Assembly: GCA_011109175.1 (NCBI GenBank)
Contig: RDEW01000014.1
Location: forward strand, 1,002,042 to 1,066,041
Length of the DNA stretch: 64,000 nt
Source: Dicyema japonicum
Taxonomy: Eukaryota > Dicyemida > Rhombozoa > Dicyemidae
Reading direction: 5' to 3'
The first letter of the stretch is position 1; each line of letters starts with the position of its first letter. Shown piece by piece: positions 1 to 11,869 of this stretch. Position numbers and translations under genes: made by a program. The notes under the pieces are model-generated. The model did not search any database. It saw only the letters and a program-made list of their open reading frames with translations, and was not told where the DNA came from.

Positions 1-222
1 ACGGGGCGGGAAGATGTTTTTGGGTGATGAGCTCAAGGGTTTTTTTTAGTTGGCGAAAGAACCTTGTCATTGACGGAGAGCGTACGCAGGGCACTCCGAA
101 TGTCCCCGACCATGACCTTCTTATTCACTTTTTTGCGTATTTCCCACTTGTCTTTTTTGATACTGGACGATGAGGGCGGATGGTCAGCAATAAAAAAATT
201 ATGTTAATATCTCAAGAATATT

Positions 223-295
223 CGCCCCCGACCGGAGTCGAACAAGTAACCTTGGAGTTAACAACCGCACGCGCTAAACATTGCGCCACGAAGAC
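223..295 (-). tRNA. tRNA-Asn (GTT)-like, degenerate
   Basis: Read on the minus strand, this 73-nt segment divides exactly into tRNA parts: acceptor 7, D-arm with GCGC/GCGC stem, anticodon arm with loop TTGTTAA (anticodon GTT, Asn), 5-nt variable loop, T-arm with loop TTCGACT, and acceptor 7. The acceptor stem pairs 7 of 7 but with three G-U pairs. The anticodon and T stems each have one mismatch (C-C and T-C). A run of T lies about 30 nt downstream. It is either a divergent tRNA gene or a decaying copy; the mismatches make a pseudogene or a tRNA-derived repeat quite possible. Confidence 0.55.
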
Positions 296-780
296 ATTCT
301 AAGTTTTGTTACTTATATTCAAAAAATCAAAAAAATCAATTGTCACAAATTTTAGTCAATCTTTAAAGAAAAACGAGGAAATGAGTTTTATATTTTCATG
401 ATTCCTTAGATATCAGAAATTTAATATTTGAATTTTCGGAAAAAAGTCATATTCACGAAATGCCTATAAAGTTTTTGTATGGTAATAGTTCTCCTTATAA
501 TAACAATTATTCTTCACGTGATATTCCAGTGAGAGACAACTCGCCTAGAAATAACATGTAATAAATATTATTTTTTCCACACTTCATATTAGGTATACAA
601 AGAGTATGTAAGCAAAGTATAGGAATGTTGGGGAAACACTTAAATGTTATATGCTCCACGTGACATATATAATTCGCTTATTCCACATGTGTGTATTGAT
701 AGGATTTTCTCAAAAGTGAGCATATTCTAATGATCCCAGACCGACAAGGGAGAGGACGAATCCGACAGGGTTGAGAATCC
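296..780. repeat. Intergenic, with dispersed repeat copy at about 528-640
   Basis: No gene seen. The part from about 528 to 595 (GAGACAACTCGCCTAGAAAT ... CACTTCATATTAGGTATA) recurs almost unchanged in the opposite orientation at about 38064-38135, about 95% identical by eye. The following GCAAAGTATAGGAAT is found again in the copy near 27247-27268. This looks like a dispersed MITE-like repeat with no coding capacity. Confidence 0.6.
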
Positions 781-800
781 TGTGCAGCTCTTCTCATTGG

Positions 801-2509
801 TCATGGCATCGGCTTAAACTTTTTACATGTTTGTAAATATTTCGATAGTATATGACTGGCCGTCTTTAAGATTTTTTGGTGTAATTCAATTAGAAGATTT
901 TCAATATGTTGGATTTTGTGTTTTGGTCCAATCAACTTTACTGCAGTTTCCTGGATTGCGGATAGTTTCAATGACGAGGAGCGTGAAATCTGCATTGTCC
1001 ACGAAGGACTTGCGTATATCATCGTGGGTCGGATATATTGTTCATAAACTGTGGCAAGGCTCCCAGTTTGGTTTTTAAGTTTTCTTAAGAGCACTTTTAA
1101 AATTCTCATTTTTTCCAGAGCAGAAGTTATTTTGTTTTCAACATGTCGGATAAAGGAGAGTCCCTGATCAAAGGTGAATCCCAGAATCTTCGGTGTTTTG
1201 TTAATAGGAATAGCCTCTTCTTCATAAGGATTTTTTTTGACACAGAGCTGTCTTTTTTAAGTGGTAAACAGCGACAGAGGTCTTTGTTGCTGATGTGTCG
1301 AGCCTTCCCTTCGAGAGCCATAGTTTCAAATGAATCGCTGATTAAATGCTTCTGTTTTTGGAGGCAAAAATAATATCGTCGGCATAGGAGAGGATTAGGC
1401 AGTTCTCATTACAGGTTTGTGGCATGTCGTTTATGTAGAGGTTGAAGATTTGGGGTGACAGTGGGAAGCCTTGAAGTACTTTATTTAGAAAGTAGCGAGA
1501 TTTTGATTTGATGTTGTTATAGAGTACTTGTGCTCGTCTTCCATTTAGGAAGTTTCCAAGCCAAAGCATCAAGTTCGGGTGGATGTTCGTTTCAAATGTT
1601 CGACGGAGGGATGAGTAGTGAAATTCAAGAGTGCAATGCAAGTAACGATGTACTCCTTGAATCCTCTCTAGTTCGCAAGGTAGTAATTAATTATCGTCGG
1701 ACACTGTACTTTTATTCGTGACCTCGTTTTTACCTCAAAAATATTGGATTGTGGTCACTCTTGGAGTCATATTTCACTGACTATCTATAAGAGGGAGTAG
1801 GGATGTAGATGACAGTGAGATGTCAATGGATGAGGGTTTATCGTTACGTCGAGTGGGTGTTCTTGTGTGGAAAGTCGGATTGTTGAGTATGTAGAGACTG
1901 TGAAGGTTCTCAATTAGCATTTTCACCTTTTGTCATGGGCTTATCCTGTCAACTACAATGGGTGCTTAGCATCGAAGTCACTACAGTAATCACATCCTTC
2001 AGTGATGTGAGAGGAGTCAATCTGGGAGCACGGGAAAAGCAAGAACTCAAAGATGGGAGATATTATTGAAAGTCTTTGGAATCGGAATTTGGTAGCCACA
2101 AGTTCGAGATTTCCATAGTCTTTAAGTATACTGTAGACGTTGTCAGTTATATCCTCAAACGGAATTCCGTTACGAATTACTGTGAGAAGGCCCCCTACCA
2201 AGTTTCCCAGGTCTGTGACGACGAATTACTATGAATCCAGCTAGTATTGGTGTTGAATTCTTTAGGGAAAGTTTAGATTCTTAAATTAACAACAATTCGA
2301 TGCGATGTTCTTTCAAAAAAAATCCGAAGTTCTAGTATCTTGTTCTTAATTCCATTTATGTTGAGTTGGACTATTCTGGCTGGTCCAGGGTTTGCATCAA
2401 CGTCTCCGCAACGGCACAGGCCTTCCTTATTGGTCCACCCGTGAGGATAGGGGAAAGTGTGGCTCTTTTCTTCCAAATGCCACCACGTCGTCGGCAGACC
2501 ACATGACAT
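801..2509 (-). mobile_element. Jockey-like non-LTR retrotransposon, decayed, with 2A-like motif
   Basis: On the minus strand, in order from 2509 down: a short leader with the 2A-like motif GDVDANPGP (2381-2407); the start of an APE endonuclease (VQLNINGIKNKI); a second APE block ending DFDAKHPL (1953-2201); a block reading TRTPTRR and then SDHNPIF (about 1735-1765); RT palm with LSYADDIIFASK (about 1365-1395); and the RT thumb/C-terminal region with LIGPKHKI (801-1109). Several frameshifts and a deletion between endonuclease and palm make it inactive. The best match within the window is the decayed copy at 20700-22000. Clade assignment (Jockey/CR1-like) is an inference from motif order. Confidence 0.75.
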
Positions 2510-2775
2510 TTTTTTATCTACAAATGATTATTCTCAACTGGAAAAGTGTATTTTAACGGAACTTCCGAAGATTTTCTTGATCGTTTGAAGATAGAGATTT
2601 AAAAAATTGAAGTGATTTCTGTTTATTTAAGAAATTGGTTTTCGAGCACGATGCCAATTTTTGACGACTGAATTAGTAGAGAAGATTTTTCCTGTAACAT
2701 TTGTCCCCGGAGTAACAAGGGAAAGCTTGGGACAAGATGCTTTGATTATTAAAAAAATTCTATTTCTTCAGGTAC

Positions 2776-3915
2776 GTGAGGATGGTAACGTCCGAGACAC
2801 TAGCCCGCACCATTGACCGGACTGTTTCATCTTTGGAGACCAAAGATCGGATTTTCCTATTTCTCTTTCCTCTAATTGCACTTGGATTAAACTCTAACTG
2901 TGGAAGAGTTTCTACCGCCTTAGGAAATCAATTCAGTTGTTTGAGGATGGAAATCTCTCTATGGATCAGTATTAATCCTTCTCGAAAGTACCTTTTTTCG
3001 GTTATGAAAAATCTAGAAATACTTCTTTCCACTCTTAACAGATTTGGGGGGGGGGGCTTGATCCCAGATTTTTAATCTGAGACTAGCAAGATGAATTCTC
3101 TAAATCGCGACGCAGGATCATGTCTTTTCTCCCCGATTCTGCTATTACTGATGAGGAACACCTTATGATATTGGGCTCATCAATTTCCACGGGGATTATC
3201 CTTCATATTCTGACTAAGAAACCATCAGAAATTGGTAGAACCACTCCTAGACTGCACGTGATTGAATCTCATAAAGCTTTTTTCTTCCTGAAGATTTATC
3301 TATTCCATCCTAGATTAATTTTTTTGTATGTTCCTTTCCTTGCTACCTCTTTCAGGAAAGCCTGGAAAATTTTAACAAACTCATTTCCAAGTCTATTAAA
3401 CTTATTATCAAGCAATACGCTACTCATCCGGAGTATTATTCCAGATTTTTGCAAATCCGCTCTAGATGACAAAATTACTGCTGGATTGCGGAGATGGTCG
3501 GCGGTATTTGAAGAAACCCCCTTTGTTCCACAGAAATTGAGGAACTTTACTAATATTACGTACAAGATTACTCAATACTCTTTTGGAAACGAGCAACTTG
3601 CATCGTCGGATTTGCATTCTGTTAGCTTCTTCTCCCTCCAGCGGTACTGGCTGAACGCTTTCTCATCCTCATCAATTGGGTTCGTTTTCGGATCAGGATG
3701 CCCTTCGAATTGGTCTTTCCGTTCATTTCGGGTCAACCAGTGTTAGCCTCATCCCTGCCGATGCGGATTTTTTGTGGACCCCAAAGGGCTTCACTCCCTC
3801 TTGTCAATGCAAAAATGGTCGGTTCCCGGGGCGTTCCGCTATTAATGCCGTCGTGATTGACTTTAGGATTTTAGATAGAGTTGCGAATAATGGAATCGTA
3901 GTAGATCATAATTAG
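2776..3915 (+). mobile_element. YLDD/RPDG-family retroelement, internal RT fragment
   Basis: Broken reading frames match the C-terminal half of the reverse transcriptase at 34769-36050. The clearest parts are HKAFFFLKIYLFHPRLIFLY, aligning with HTAFFLLKNSIGLPKLLYAL, and WLNAFSSSSLG...DALRIGL, aligning with WLDALPSSSLG...DCIRIGI. The RT box region near 2940 reads FEDGN and is degenerate. At least two frameshifts lie between 3075 and 3680. It ends before the RPDG endonuclease-like part. This is a dead fragment. Confidence 0.65.
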
Positions 3916-5284
3916 GATGTGACGAAAGTTTAAGTGGAACTTCCATAGATGTATTAACCCTAGGAGATACGAGGAAAGGGAATTGTTCAATTAGGTGATC
4001 CAGTGTCTATACTTCGATTTGTCGATATTGGTATGATCGATGTATGACATGCTATTGGAAGATGTTGCTGGCTCGAGAGTATGAACGAAAGAGTTGAGGA
4101 AAAGAAAACTCAGTCCGGGACGGTTTAAACTATTTACTATGAATAGTCTGAAAGTTTGGGTGGGCATGACTCAAAGAAAAGACGAATTAATTGAGTCGTA
4201 CTCTATTAATTCATTTTAATTAAAAAAAATAATTTCTTAATATCTTAATAAATATTTAAAATAAATTAGTATAAACTCGTGCTCATAACGTCTTCATGTA
4301 AGGCACATAAAATTGCCTTCCTTGATTGGATAGGTTTCGCTTGTGTGCTATATTATCATTTGCACATTTTAATACCTTCTACTTGAAGGCTATGCTTATG
4401 TGCTACATTAATAATTAGTTTAATAAAAAAATCATTGACCTTCCATCTGACTCGAATTTAATCTTTCCAATACAGTATATCCATCTTATTGATCTCTGAA
4501 TTGATTCAGCCTCATGTATGCAATTTCTCTTAATAAGCTTTACTTCATTTCTATGAGCAAAGTAGAAGCTCCTAATCATCGCTTTGAAAAATTTATGACA
4601 GAAATTTTTATAGCATAATTTTCTCAAGGATAGATTTTTGTCAGAGAATTAAGAGTATTTTGCGGAGAAAATACATCCTTGTGGAGCGATCAGTATATTT
4701 TTGTTCTTCATTTGTATGAAAAGTGTACACGGATCATGATTGTTTCTGCTTGGTTTTCCGCTCTCTCATTAAAAGAATCCCTAGATATCGCCAGTATTTT
4801 ACCTGCGCATATCCACAATTATTGACAATGATTTGTTCTCATTTTGTCGTTGATTCCAATATATGTCTATGAGTGATTAAAGTTATCTTTATAAAATTAC
4901 TTTTTACCAAAATTTATTGATTTTTTATTTACAATAATTGCTAGCATTCCCTCAACGCTCCAACAAAAATCTTCAGCCTTTGCAAAGTTCAAGTTTTTGT
5001 AAACTAGTGTATAGCCGTATGTGTTGCTCATTGTATCAGTTCATTTTATTCGATTTATTTATGCAATTTTTTTAAGTCAATAATATTCAGGAACAAAATA
5101 ACATATTAGCATTGTAGAATGCGAATAAAATCTAGAACACATACATTTGGAAATTATTGATTGCGGCAAGGTAACGTCAAGTTAGTGCTATCTTGTATAT
5201 TACTATTTTCAAGATGATGACCAAATTTGTAATTTTTATATGAGAAATTAAATCAGTATTCGTAATAAATAAGTTGTAGGAGTA
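3916..5284. other. AT-rich stretch with no recognised gene
   Basis: Only short open frames, none resembling a known family. Nothing convincing seen on either strand. Confidence 0.5.
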
Positions 5285-5554
5285 GAAGAATTGGACTAAT
5301 GAAAAACCAGAGGAATTTCGGCGGTTCCGAGCATAGCATCAAATACAGGTCTCCTTATTCCTCACTTTACCAACTCTAACATTCCAGTTACCACAATGAC
5401 GAAAGTGAGTCATATATGCCTGTAAAACATGAGTAGAACGCACCGAGCTCTTCGGGGTCGGAGCATAGACATTGATGATTGAGATGACAGAATTAGGTTT
5501 GTCCCTAACTTGAGTTGCATAATTGCAATACGATGCAAGACGGCTCATACACAT
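5285..5554 (-). mobile_element. RTE-like retrotransposon, endonuclease fragment
   Basis: The minus-strand frame contains ISIINVYAPT followed about 35 residues later by GNWNVRVGK, the spacing of the beta-strand and catalytic DWN block of an APE endonuclease (usual form GDWNxKVGK). The equivalent block in the plus-strand element at 10.4 kb reads INVYAQT...TGIPKWG with a frameshift. The catalytic Asp is replaced by Asn here (GNWN), so the fragment would be inactive. Confidence 0.6.
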
Positions 5555-5699
5555 ATCATAAGGTCATAAAGATCTCTGTGGACCACAACCATAATGTCAA
5601 CAATCAGAGTCCGTTGGGATTGAAAAAAATATTGTACAAGTCAAAATGTCAGAAAAATTCAATATTTGTTGATAAACCACGATTCAGCTTAATTTTATG

Positions 5700-7550
5700 A
5701 TAGAACATTTAATTTGTGCAAAATGATAACCATAACGACGCTGTCCTCTACCAAATAGAATATGTACTGTTAATAGTATTTTCCTTCAATATTCAAGTCT
5801 ACACGTGACCAACCATCGAAGAGAATAAGGTACTGGAGTGCAGACCTCCTGAGATTAGCGCTTCAGAACTGCTTCTTCCGAGGGGTGTCAGAGTGAAACT
5901 TGCTCGTTTATGATGACATCATCCGTCTCTGACTGGGATAGAAATTCGGGACCTTTTTGCTTGCCCTTGACCATCAGGGCTCGACGTGAATAATGGATCT
6001 CTGGGAGAATCCTGTCTTAGAGGAGCGTTTTTTGACGGTTTCAGGTTTCTACATGTTAGCGAAACTGGAGGTTAATAATTTAATATTCAATTATGTTAGA
6101 AACAAGATTGGTGGTCTTTATTGTAAGAGAAAATAAGATAGTCCATGGTTCCTGATTAGTTGAATTCATGGATCCTTGAAAGTCAAAAATAGAGTTAGGT
6201 AATACAACCGACCCTCGCAAATTGGTTCCTTAGAATTTTGTGGCCAATTTGAAAAAAATAAAAGTCAATAATTTTGAAGAACAATTAAGAAAGAATTTTT
6301 TAATTCCTTAAATAACAAAAAAAACGGACTTAAGTTTTATTAAAATAACTTTAATTCCTAACTGTTTTTTTCTTTGCTTGCTTTGTACTTTATTATTGAA
6401 GAAGTTAGAAAAATTCCATGTTCATTCTCAACAATAGATAAGAGTTCCCTCTCTATTGCAGTTATCTACTAAAAAATTTTTTTGCTTACAGGTCTTATTT
6501 TTTCAGATTCTTGTTCACTATTTTCTGAATTTTTTAAAGAATTTTCATCTTCATTAAATGCTAAAATGCGGCCTTGGTAGATATTAAGACATCATTCAGA
6601 GAACCACGTAGAAAATACCTTTAGACCCTACGATCTCCATCCATTCTACCAACTTCTCCTCAAGCTTTGGAAACTATGGTTTATGTAAAGCTTTAAAAGA
6701 CGGTTGATATTTTTTTAGAATCTTTTAAAAAGAGTCCGTCTTCATTTAAAGATTATTTATTGTTTTTCTCGATATAGTCTTTCGATACAAGTGAGAGAAT
6801 CTATCAGCCAACTGCTGGCGCGAAATAACATTTTCTTTCTTATAATTTAAAATTTGAGTTTTTTCATTAAAAGTAAGGCGATTATAGCATCCACAAGAAG
6901 CATTCAAAGACATGTGTTAATCAAATTTTTATTTTTTTCCAATTTGTATTAAAATTAAATTAAAAATTATGACCAATTTTTAAATTGGCCAATATATAAG
7001 GAGAATAGGATTTTTTCTTAGAAAATTACCATTTTAGCGTGCGACATGTGGTTCACCATCTCAGGTAGCGCCAGAAATGATCTTAAATTATATCCAAAAA
7101 GAACCATTAGTAAATAACCATCCAGACGAGTTCCTCTGTACGGCACTTCCTTCAAGTCCGAGCATGCAAAAACTGCTGAGGGATGTCAGGATCACCTGAA
7201 TTTTTTTCATTCTGGTTATGACGGTGTTTTTTGTTTAATAAATTTAAATAATGATGGTAAATTTAAGAAACTGATCCCAAATGCCATATCATGTTCAGAA
7301 TATAAATATGTCGAAATCTCATCCTAAATAAACTGAAGGCCTCTCAGACCTGAGAGAGTTCAGACCCACTTTTAAACTCTCACTTAGCGCTTTCCAGGTC
7401 CAGAATTACCTTCCATATATCTCATTAGAGAATGTTGACTCAGAAGAATTCGATTCGCATCAAATAGTATTCTTTGTTGACTAACTTTCTTAAGTAATAC
7501 TTGTTTTTTTATTGTTAAAACAAAATAAAATAAACAACCATGCATCGGCC
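5700..7550. other. Stretch with no recognised gene
   Basis: The 5800-6060 part is less AT-rich than its surroundings and may be old retroelement sequence, but I could not align it to another copy. The rest is AT-rich with short frames only. Confidence 0.4.
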
Positions 7551-7555
7551 TCCCT

Positions 7556-7720
7556 AACTGCGTGGATATTCCTTCTCAGAATGGCGAGCGAGATTCGCTC
7601 AAATAGCCGCAGCGCTTACGGGGATATCCTGTTCGTGAAGAAATCCTATTCCCTAGACAACTCAGGTATGTTTGTGGCAGTTTGGGGAGTGATTTTAAGT
7701 ATATTATAAGAACTTTCACA
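7556..7720 (-). mobile_element. YLDD/RPDG-family retroelement, C-terminal end
   Basis: The minus strand encodes LSCLGNRISSRTGYPRKR and, after a one-base shift, LFERISLAILRRN. The same signature ends the copies at 18.7-19.15 kb (LNRLGNRIAT...LFERISLAILRGN), 54.5 kb, 59.2 kb and 61.6 kb. Only the last 50 or so residues of the element are present, which is typical of 5'-truncated insertion. Confidence 0.6.
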
Positions 7721-7789
7721 AGAGTCATAATAATTATAGTCCTGCATATGCAGCAAAATATACAATTTTGGATGTCATTCTCTTCCACA

Positions 7790-8315
7790 AACCTCTATTG
7801 TTAGATAGAGATCTCGTTGAGTTCAGATCATCCGCGGAATTCAACTTTTTTGGTTTTTCATGTCATTTCGCAGGACGACAGCAGAGTTAGCCCTAGCCTT
7901 TTACGAAAGCGGTCTGCCTGGCAAACATAATCGTCAAGTGGTTTCCTCCAATGTTTTCAACCACATGAAGAAATTGATAAAGATCTTGTCACATATGAAA
8001 AGGATTCAAACTAGTGAGGAACAGTCACATGAGAGAACAGTTCGGGCATATCCCGAAGCAACGAGTTAAAAATTCTGGATTAAACTCACCAGCCTTTCGT
8101 ATATTCCATAAATAACTAATATGAGCTTGGGTTATGTGGTTCACAAATGCTAACGGCCGGTTAAACAGCATTGGGATAAGAAGCTAAATTTGGAGTTACA
8201 CGGTCATGGCGCAGCTCAAGCTCGCTTTGATTCGAGAATAACAAATGGAAAATTACCTTGTGAACGTCTACGTGCCCTCGTTGATTCTTGTTCGAAGCAT
8301 TATGATTTATTGAAT
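7790..8315. other. Stretch with no recognised gene
   Basis: Open frames of up to 69 codons near 7860-8069 resemble nothing I know. No RNA gene seen. Confidence 0.35.
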
Positions 8316-8319
8316 TTAG

Positions 8320-10112
8320 TTTCCAATTTGTGAGCCGCGTGGCGCCATGTGGTGTTTCGAGGCTAATTGGTTGAAGTTCTGTTGATCGTCTGTTCCTCCT
8401 CTCTCTTCCTATTAGAGTGGCGTCATGTGATCCACTCTCTAGGTTGCGCCCAGTGCTAGGCCAGCACGAAAAATGATCATTTGCTCTCCCCACTCCACTG
8501 GAGGGGTTTCCACAACTGCAATTATGGACGTCCTACTTTTTATGTTGATTCCGGATGGACTCTGTTTCTGTAGAAGTGGAAACTGGATACACTTAATTAG
8601 TTGTTTTTACTTTAACTTTTTTCTCGGTTTATCCTGGGTTAATAAATTAATTAAGTTTCCAATTTGGCTTCCTATGCCCGATTTATCCACTACGGTTTTC
8701 TTGAGCTTTGTGATCATTGGTGGAGATATCAACGTGAAGCATTACCTATGGTTGGTAAATAAACCATCCGATACAAGGGGGAAGATACTACTATTGCTGA
8801 CCGTTCTCTTCAAGATCATGAATGACAAGACAACACATACAAGAACCCCCTTCAAGAAATCAGATCAACTAACAACTCCAGATATCACGCTTTGCTCTTT
8901 CTACTTGTCGGCATATCGACCTGGTCGGTCGGCAATATCGATTACTTACAACTAAAGAAGTGACCACAACCGAATTTTTTTGAAGATCAAGAGAGAAATC
9001 TCGACTGGGAGTAAGTTTCCATACCACTTCAACTAAAAATGTGCCGACTAAAAATTTACTATGCATTTTTACTGACAAATTTTAGTAGGAACTTTACTTA
9101 GACGGTTGTACTTTTCCGGACGTAGCAGTCGCTTATGTCAACAGCAGTATCTTGAATGAATCGACTTAAAAAATCTTTCCTGTTGACTACAGAGAAAAAG
9201 CTCCATCGTAGGGATTTGAACAATGAAATAAAACGGGAGCTAAAAACACAGAAATCAAAATGCATGCACGTACTTTTGTCTTTGAACAGAAATAGATTCA
9301 CAGAAGTTTGAAAAAGTTTGAAAGACTATTTAGGAGGTTTCAAGAGCTGATGAAAGGTCATCTGAGGATGATCACAGGCAAAAAAATCTGAATAACCTGA
9401 TAAAATATCACGTAAAAATATCCCACAATTACCATAAGAAGTCAGATATACCCCCATTATATCTCACTCAGTAAACTGAAAAGGAGGCCGGAATCGATAT
9501 ACTTCACCAAAAACAATGTGAGGAATGTATTGAAACTCATAAAGACAACCTACTCCAATAGGCTTGATAAAATCCCAATGATCATCATAAAGAATCATGA
9601 TGATTATGGAACTGCTGCATTGACGAGGATATACAATTACTCAATCAGTAAAATATTATCTCAACCTTGTGCAAACAGGCACACCTACGTCCAATTCTGA
9701 AAACCAGAAAAACAGGTCGCGTTTCTCTGTTCGATGTCAAAAATCCTGGAGAAGCTGGTTCTCTATAAAAATACAAGACATTCTTCCGGACATGACATTT
9801 TAACATGGATTCAAAAGAGAAAGTCTAAGTCTTGACTAACTTTATACATTATGGATTTTCGCACAGGCCGGAACATCTGAAGATTGTAATTTGCTCCATC
9901 GACGTCCACAACCCTTTCATTCCAATGTCGAAGAAGATTCTTGGAAAAGTTTTCAAACAAGAGTCCCTGGAAAACTTAAAGTCTGGGTAGTTATCTTAGT
10001 TATCATTGACAATCAAAATCTATTTCTCGGCTTCCTCCAAATTGTGTTTTCAAAGGATCCCCTTATCTCTCTTTTTATTCAATCTATTCATCTTCTCCTT
10101 TGGTTGAGGTGA
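8320..10112 (+). mobile_element. Jockey-like retrotransposon, decayed
   Basis: Plus-strand order: a 5' leader containing GCGTGGCGCCATGTGGTG, very similar to the leader of the element at 56.75 kb; APE endonuclease pieces GGDINVKH, THTRTPFKK and TTPDITLCS (8700-8910); SDHNRIFLKI (about 8958-8990); RT N-terminal region VRNVLKLIKTTY...DKIPMIIIKN (9518-9700); then IVICSIDVHNPFIPMSKKIL (9885-9950), the first RT catalytic block with the Asp of SID kept but the usual AFD changed to PFI. The YADD box is missing because the copy is truncated or deleted. Multiple stops and shifts. Confidence 0.7.
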
Positions 10113-10129
10113 CCTTTCTGGCACAAATG

Positions 10130-11850
10130 TTTTCTTCATGCACTCAATCTCCCCTGTTTTCCATTGGATCATTCAATGTAAGAGGACTTATAACACTTAT
10201 GTGCGGACCTCCAACACTATGGAATATCTGTGTGCTGTCTCCAGCAGACTAAAGTCCCCAATGGCCTGGCTTAAACAATGAACAGGTGTCGACTGCTCTT
10301 GTTGCCGTCAGACTTACGACATTATGGGATGGGGTTCGCTATACGTATGGACGCAGCTGTGGTAGATCATAGAGCATCAACGACAGGATTGCCATCCTCA
10401 AAATACGCCTCGGAAACAACCGCAATACTACTCTATTGATTATCAATGTATATGCACAGACTACAGTGAGGGTATCCGCCAACACAGAGGAATTTGAAAA
10501 TTTCTACTCGTTCTTATCATCGGCTTACTCCTCCCTATCCAACTCTTACATGCTCTTTATAGGGGAGACTGGAATTCCAAAGTGGGGAAAAAGCGGGACG
10601 AATCAAATTGCCTGGGTAGCCACGCTCGAGTGATAAGAAATCTGTCCGGGGAGGCCCTTATACACTTCTAAGAGTCATTTGGACTGTTCCTTTGTAACAC
10701 GGCGTTCCGACATGCAGTGCGACGTGTCACGACGTGGACAGGGCAGAGGATAGACTCCTGTGAAAATCGTGTCCATATATTTAAGCAAATCGACTACATA
10801 CTATGGAGGCAAACACAAAGGAGGCTACTCACGGACTCACGTACGTACAGTAGCATTATGGCCTCGAGTGATCACAGACTACTGGTGGCACGTCTCATTC
10901 TAAAGCGACGCATTGAAATCTCCGGAGCACTGGCAGCTCGTACGCGGAACAGGAACTTAGCCGTGGAGGCATATGTGCTTCCGGCGATTCCCGTAAAAAG
11001 TACGGCGAGAAAATCTCGAAACTGCTGGAAAATATCGATTCGAATGTATCACCCGGGCTGCTATGGAAGTATATTTCGATCAGAATTAGGCAGACTGCTG
11101 GGATAGTACTGAGAAATCGTCTAAGAAGGTTCAAGGGAACTTTTGACAAAGAAATAGACGAATTGGCAAAAATCCAAAGGAAATTCCGACTCTTAATTGA
11201 GTCGTCAAACTCGACAAGCTTCAATGACTCTCTTAAAATAGAACGTAACAGCATCAAAGTGGTTTCAGACATGGAAGGTCGACAGCAAACGTTGTATGGA
11301 GCCACAGATGGCTGTGTGCAATGTGCCAGTACACAAAGGAGAAATTTCAAGCATTGGACCTATCTTGTTCTTTAGACACCATCAGCCGCAAAAAGCTAAT
11401 GCACGTACTGGAAAGATCTCTCCTCGGGGACTCGGAGGACGTTATTCACAGGAAAGTGCTGACGGTTACCCCTTTAAAAAATGTGGAGATCTGGATGGGG
11501 CGAAAGTACATAAGCACTCGCCTTCGAATTCGGTTGTACAACTTTTTTATCGAACCAATTCTGCTTTACAACACGGGACTTGGGACCTAACCCCAAAGAA
11601 CTGGAGAAGCTCAACTCTTTCCAACGAAAACAACTACGACTTCTCCTGGGCATCACTGGCCAAAGCGGATGACCAACGACGAGCTCTGCAGAATCACTCA
11701 AACACAGAATAGGAATAAAGTGACTTCGGCGAAATGACAGCTTTTTGTACATGTTCTAAGAGCTTCGGAAATGGCACCAGACAGTCAGACCGTGGAATCA
11801 TACTTCTCTATATTAAACAAAGCAACGTACCGAGGTCGACAAAGAACTCA
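10130..11850 (+). mobile_element. RTE-like retrotransposon with internal deletion
   Basis: APE endonuclease remains are clear: INVYAQT (10438), a catalytic block near 10570-10600 (frameshifted GDWNSKVG), NTAFRHAVRRVTTWTGQ (10698-10750), KQIDYILWR (10785-10812) and DSRTYSSIMASSDHRLL (10835-10885). Downstream, GRQQ is followed abruptly by RT thumb RSLLGDSEDVIHRKVLTV (11415-11470) and LYNFFIEPILLYNTG (11538-11580). The RT palm is therefore absent, lost in a deletion near 11350-11390. An ATT-repeat tail at 11850-11870 probably marks a 3' end. Confidence 0.72.
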
Positions 11851-11869
11851 TTATTATTATTATTATTAT

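Noticed and set aside
10895-11350. 151-codon minus-strand frame
   Set aside because: Shadow of the plus-strand RTE-like endonuclease region, which has clear motifs in the same place.
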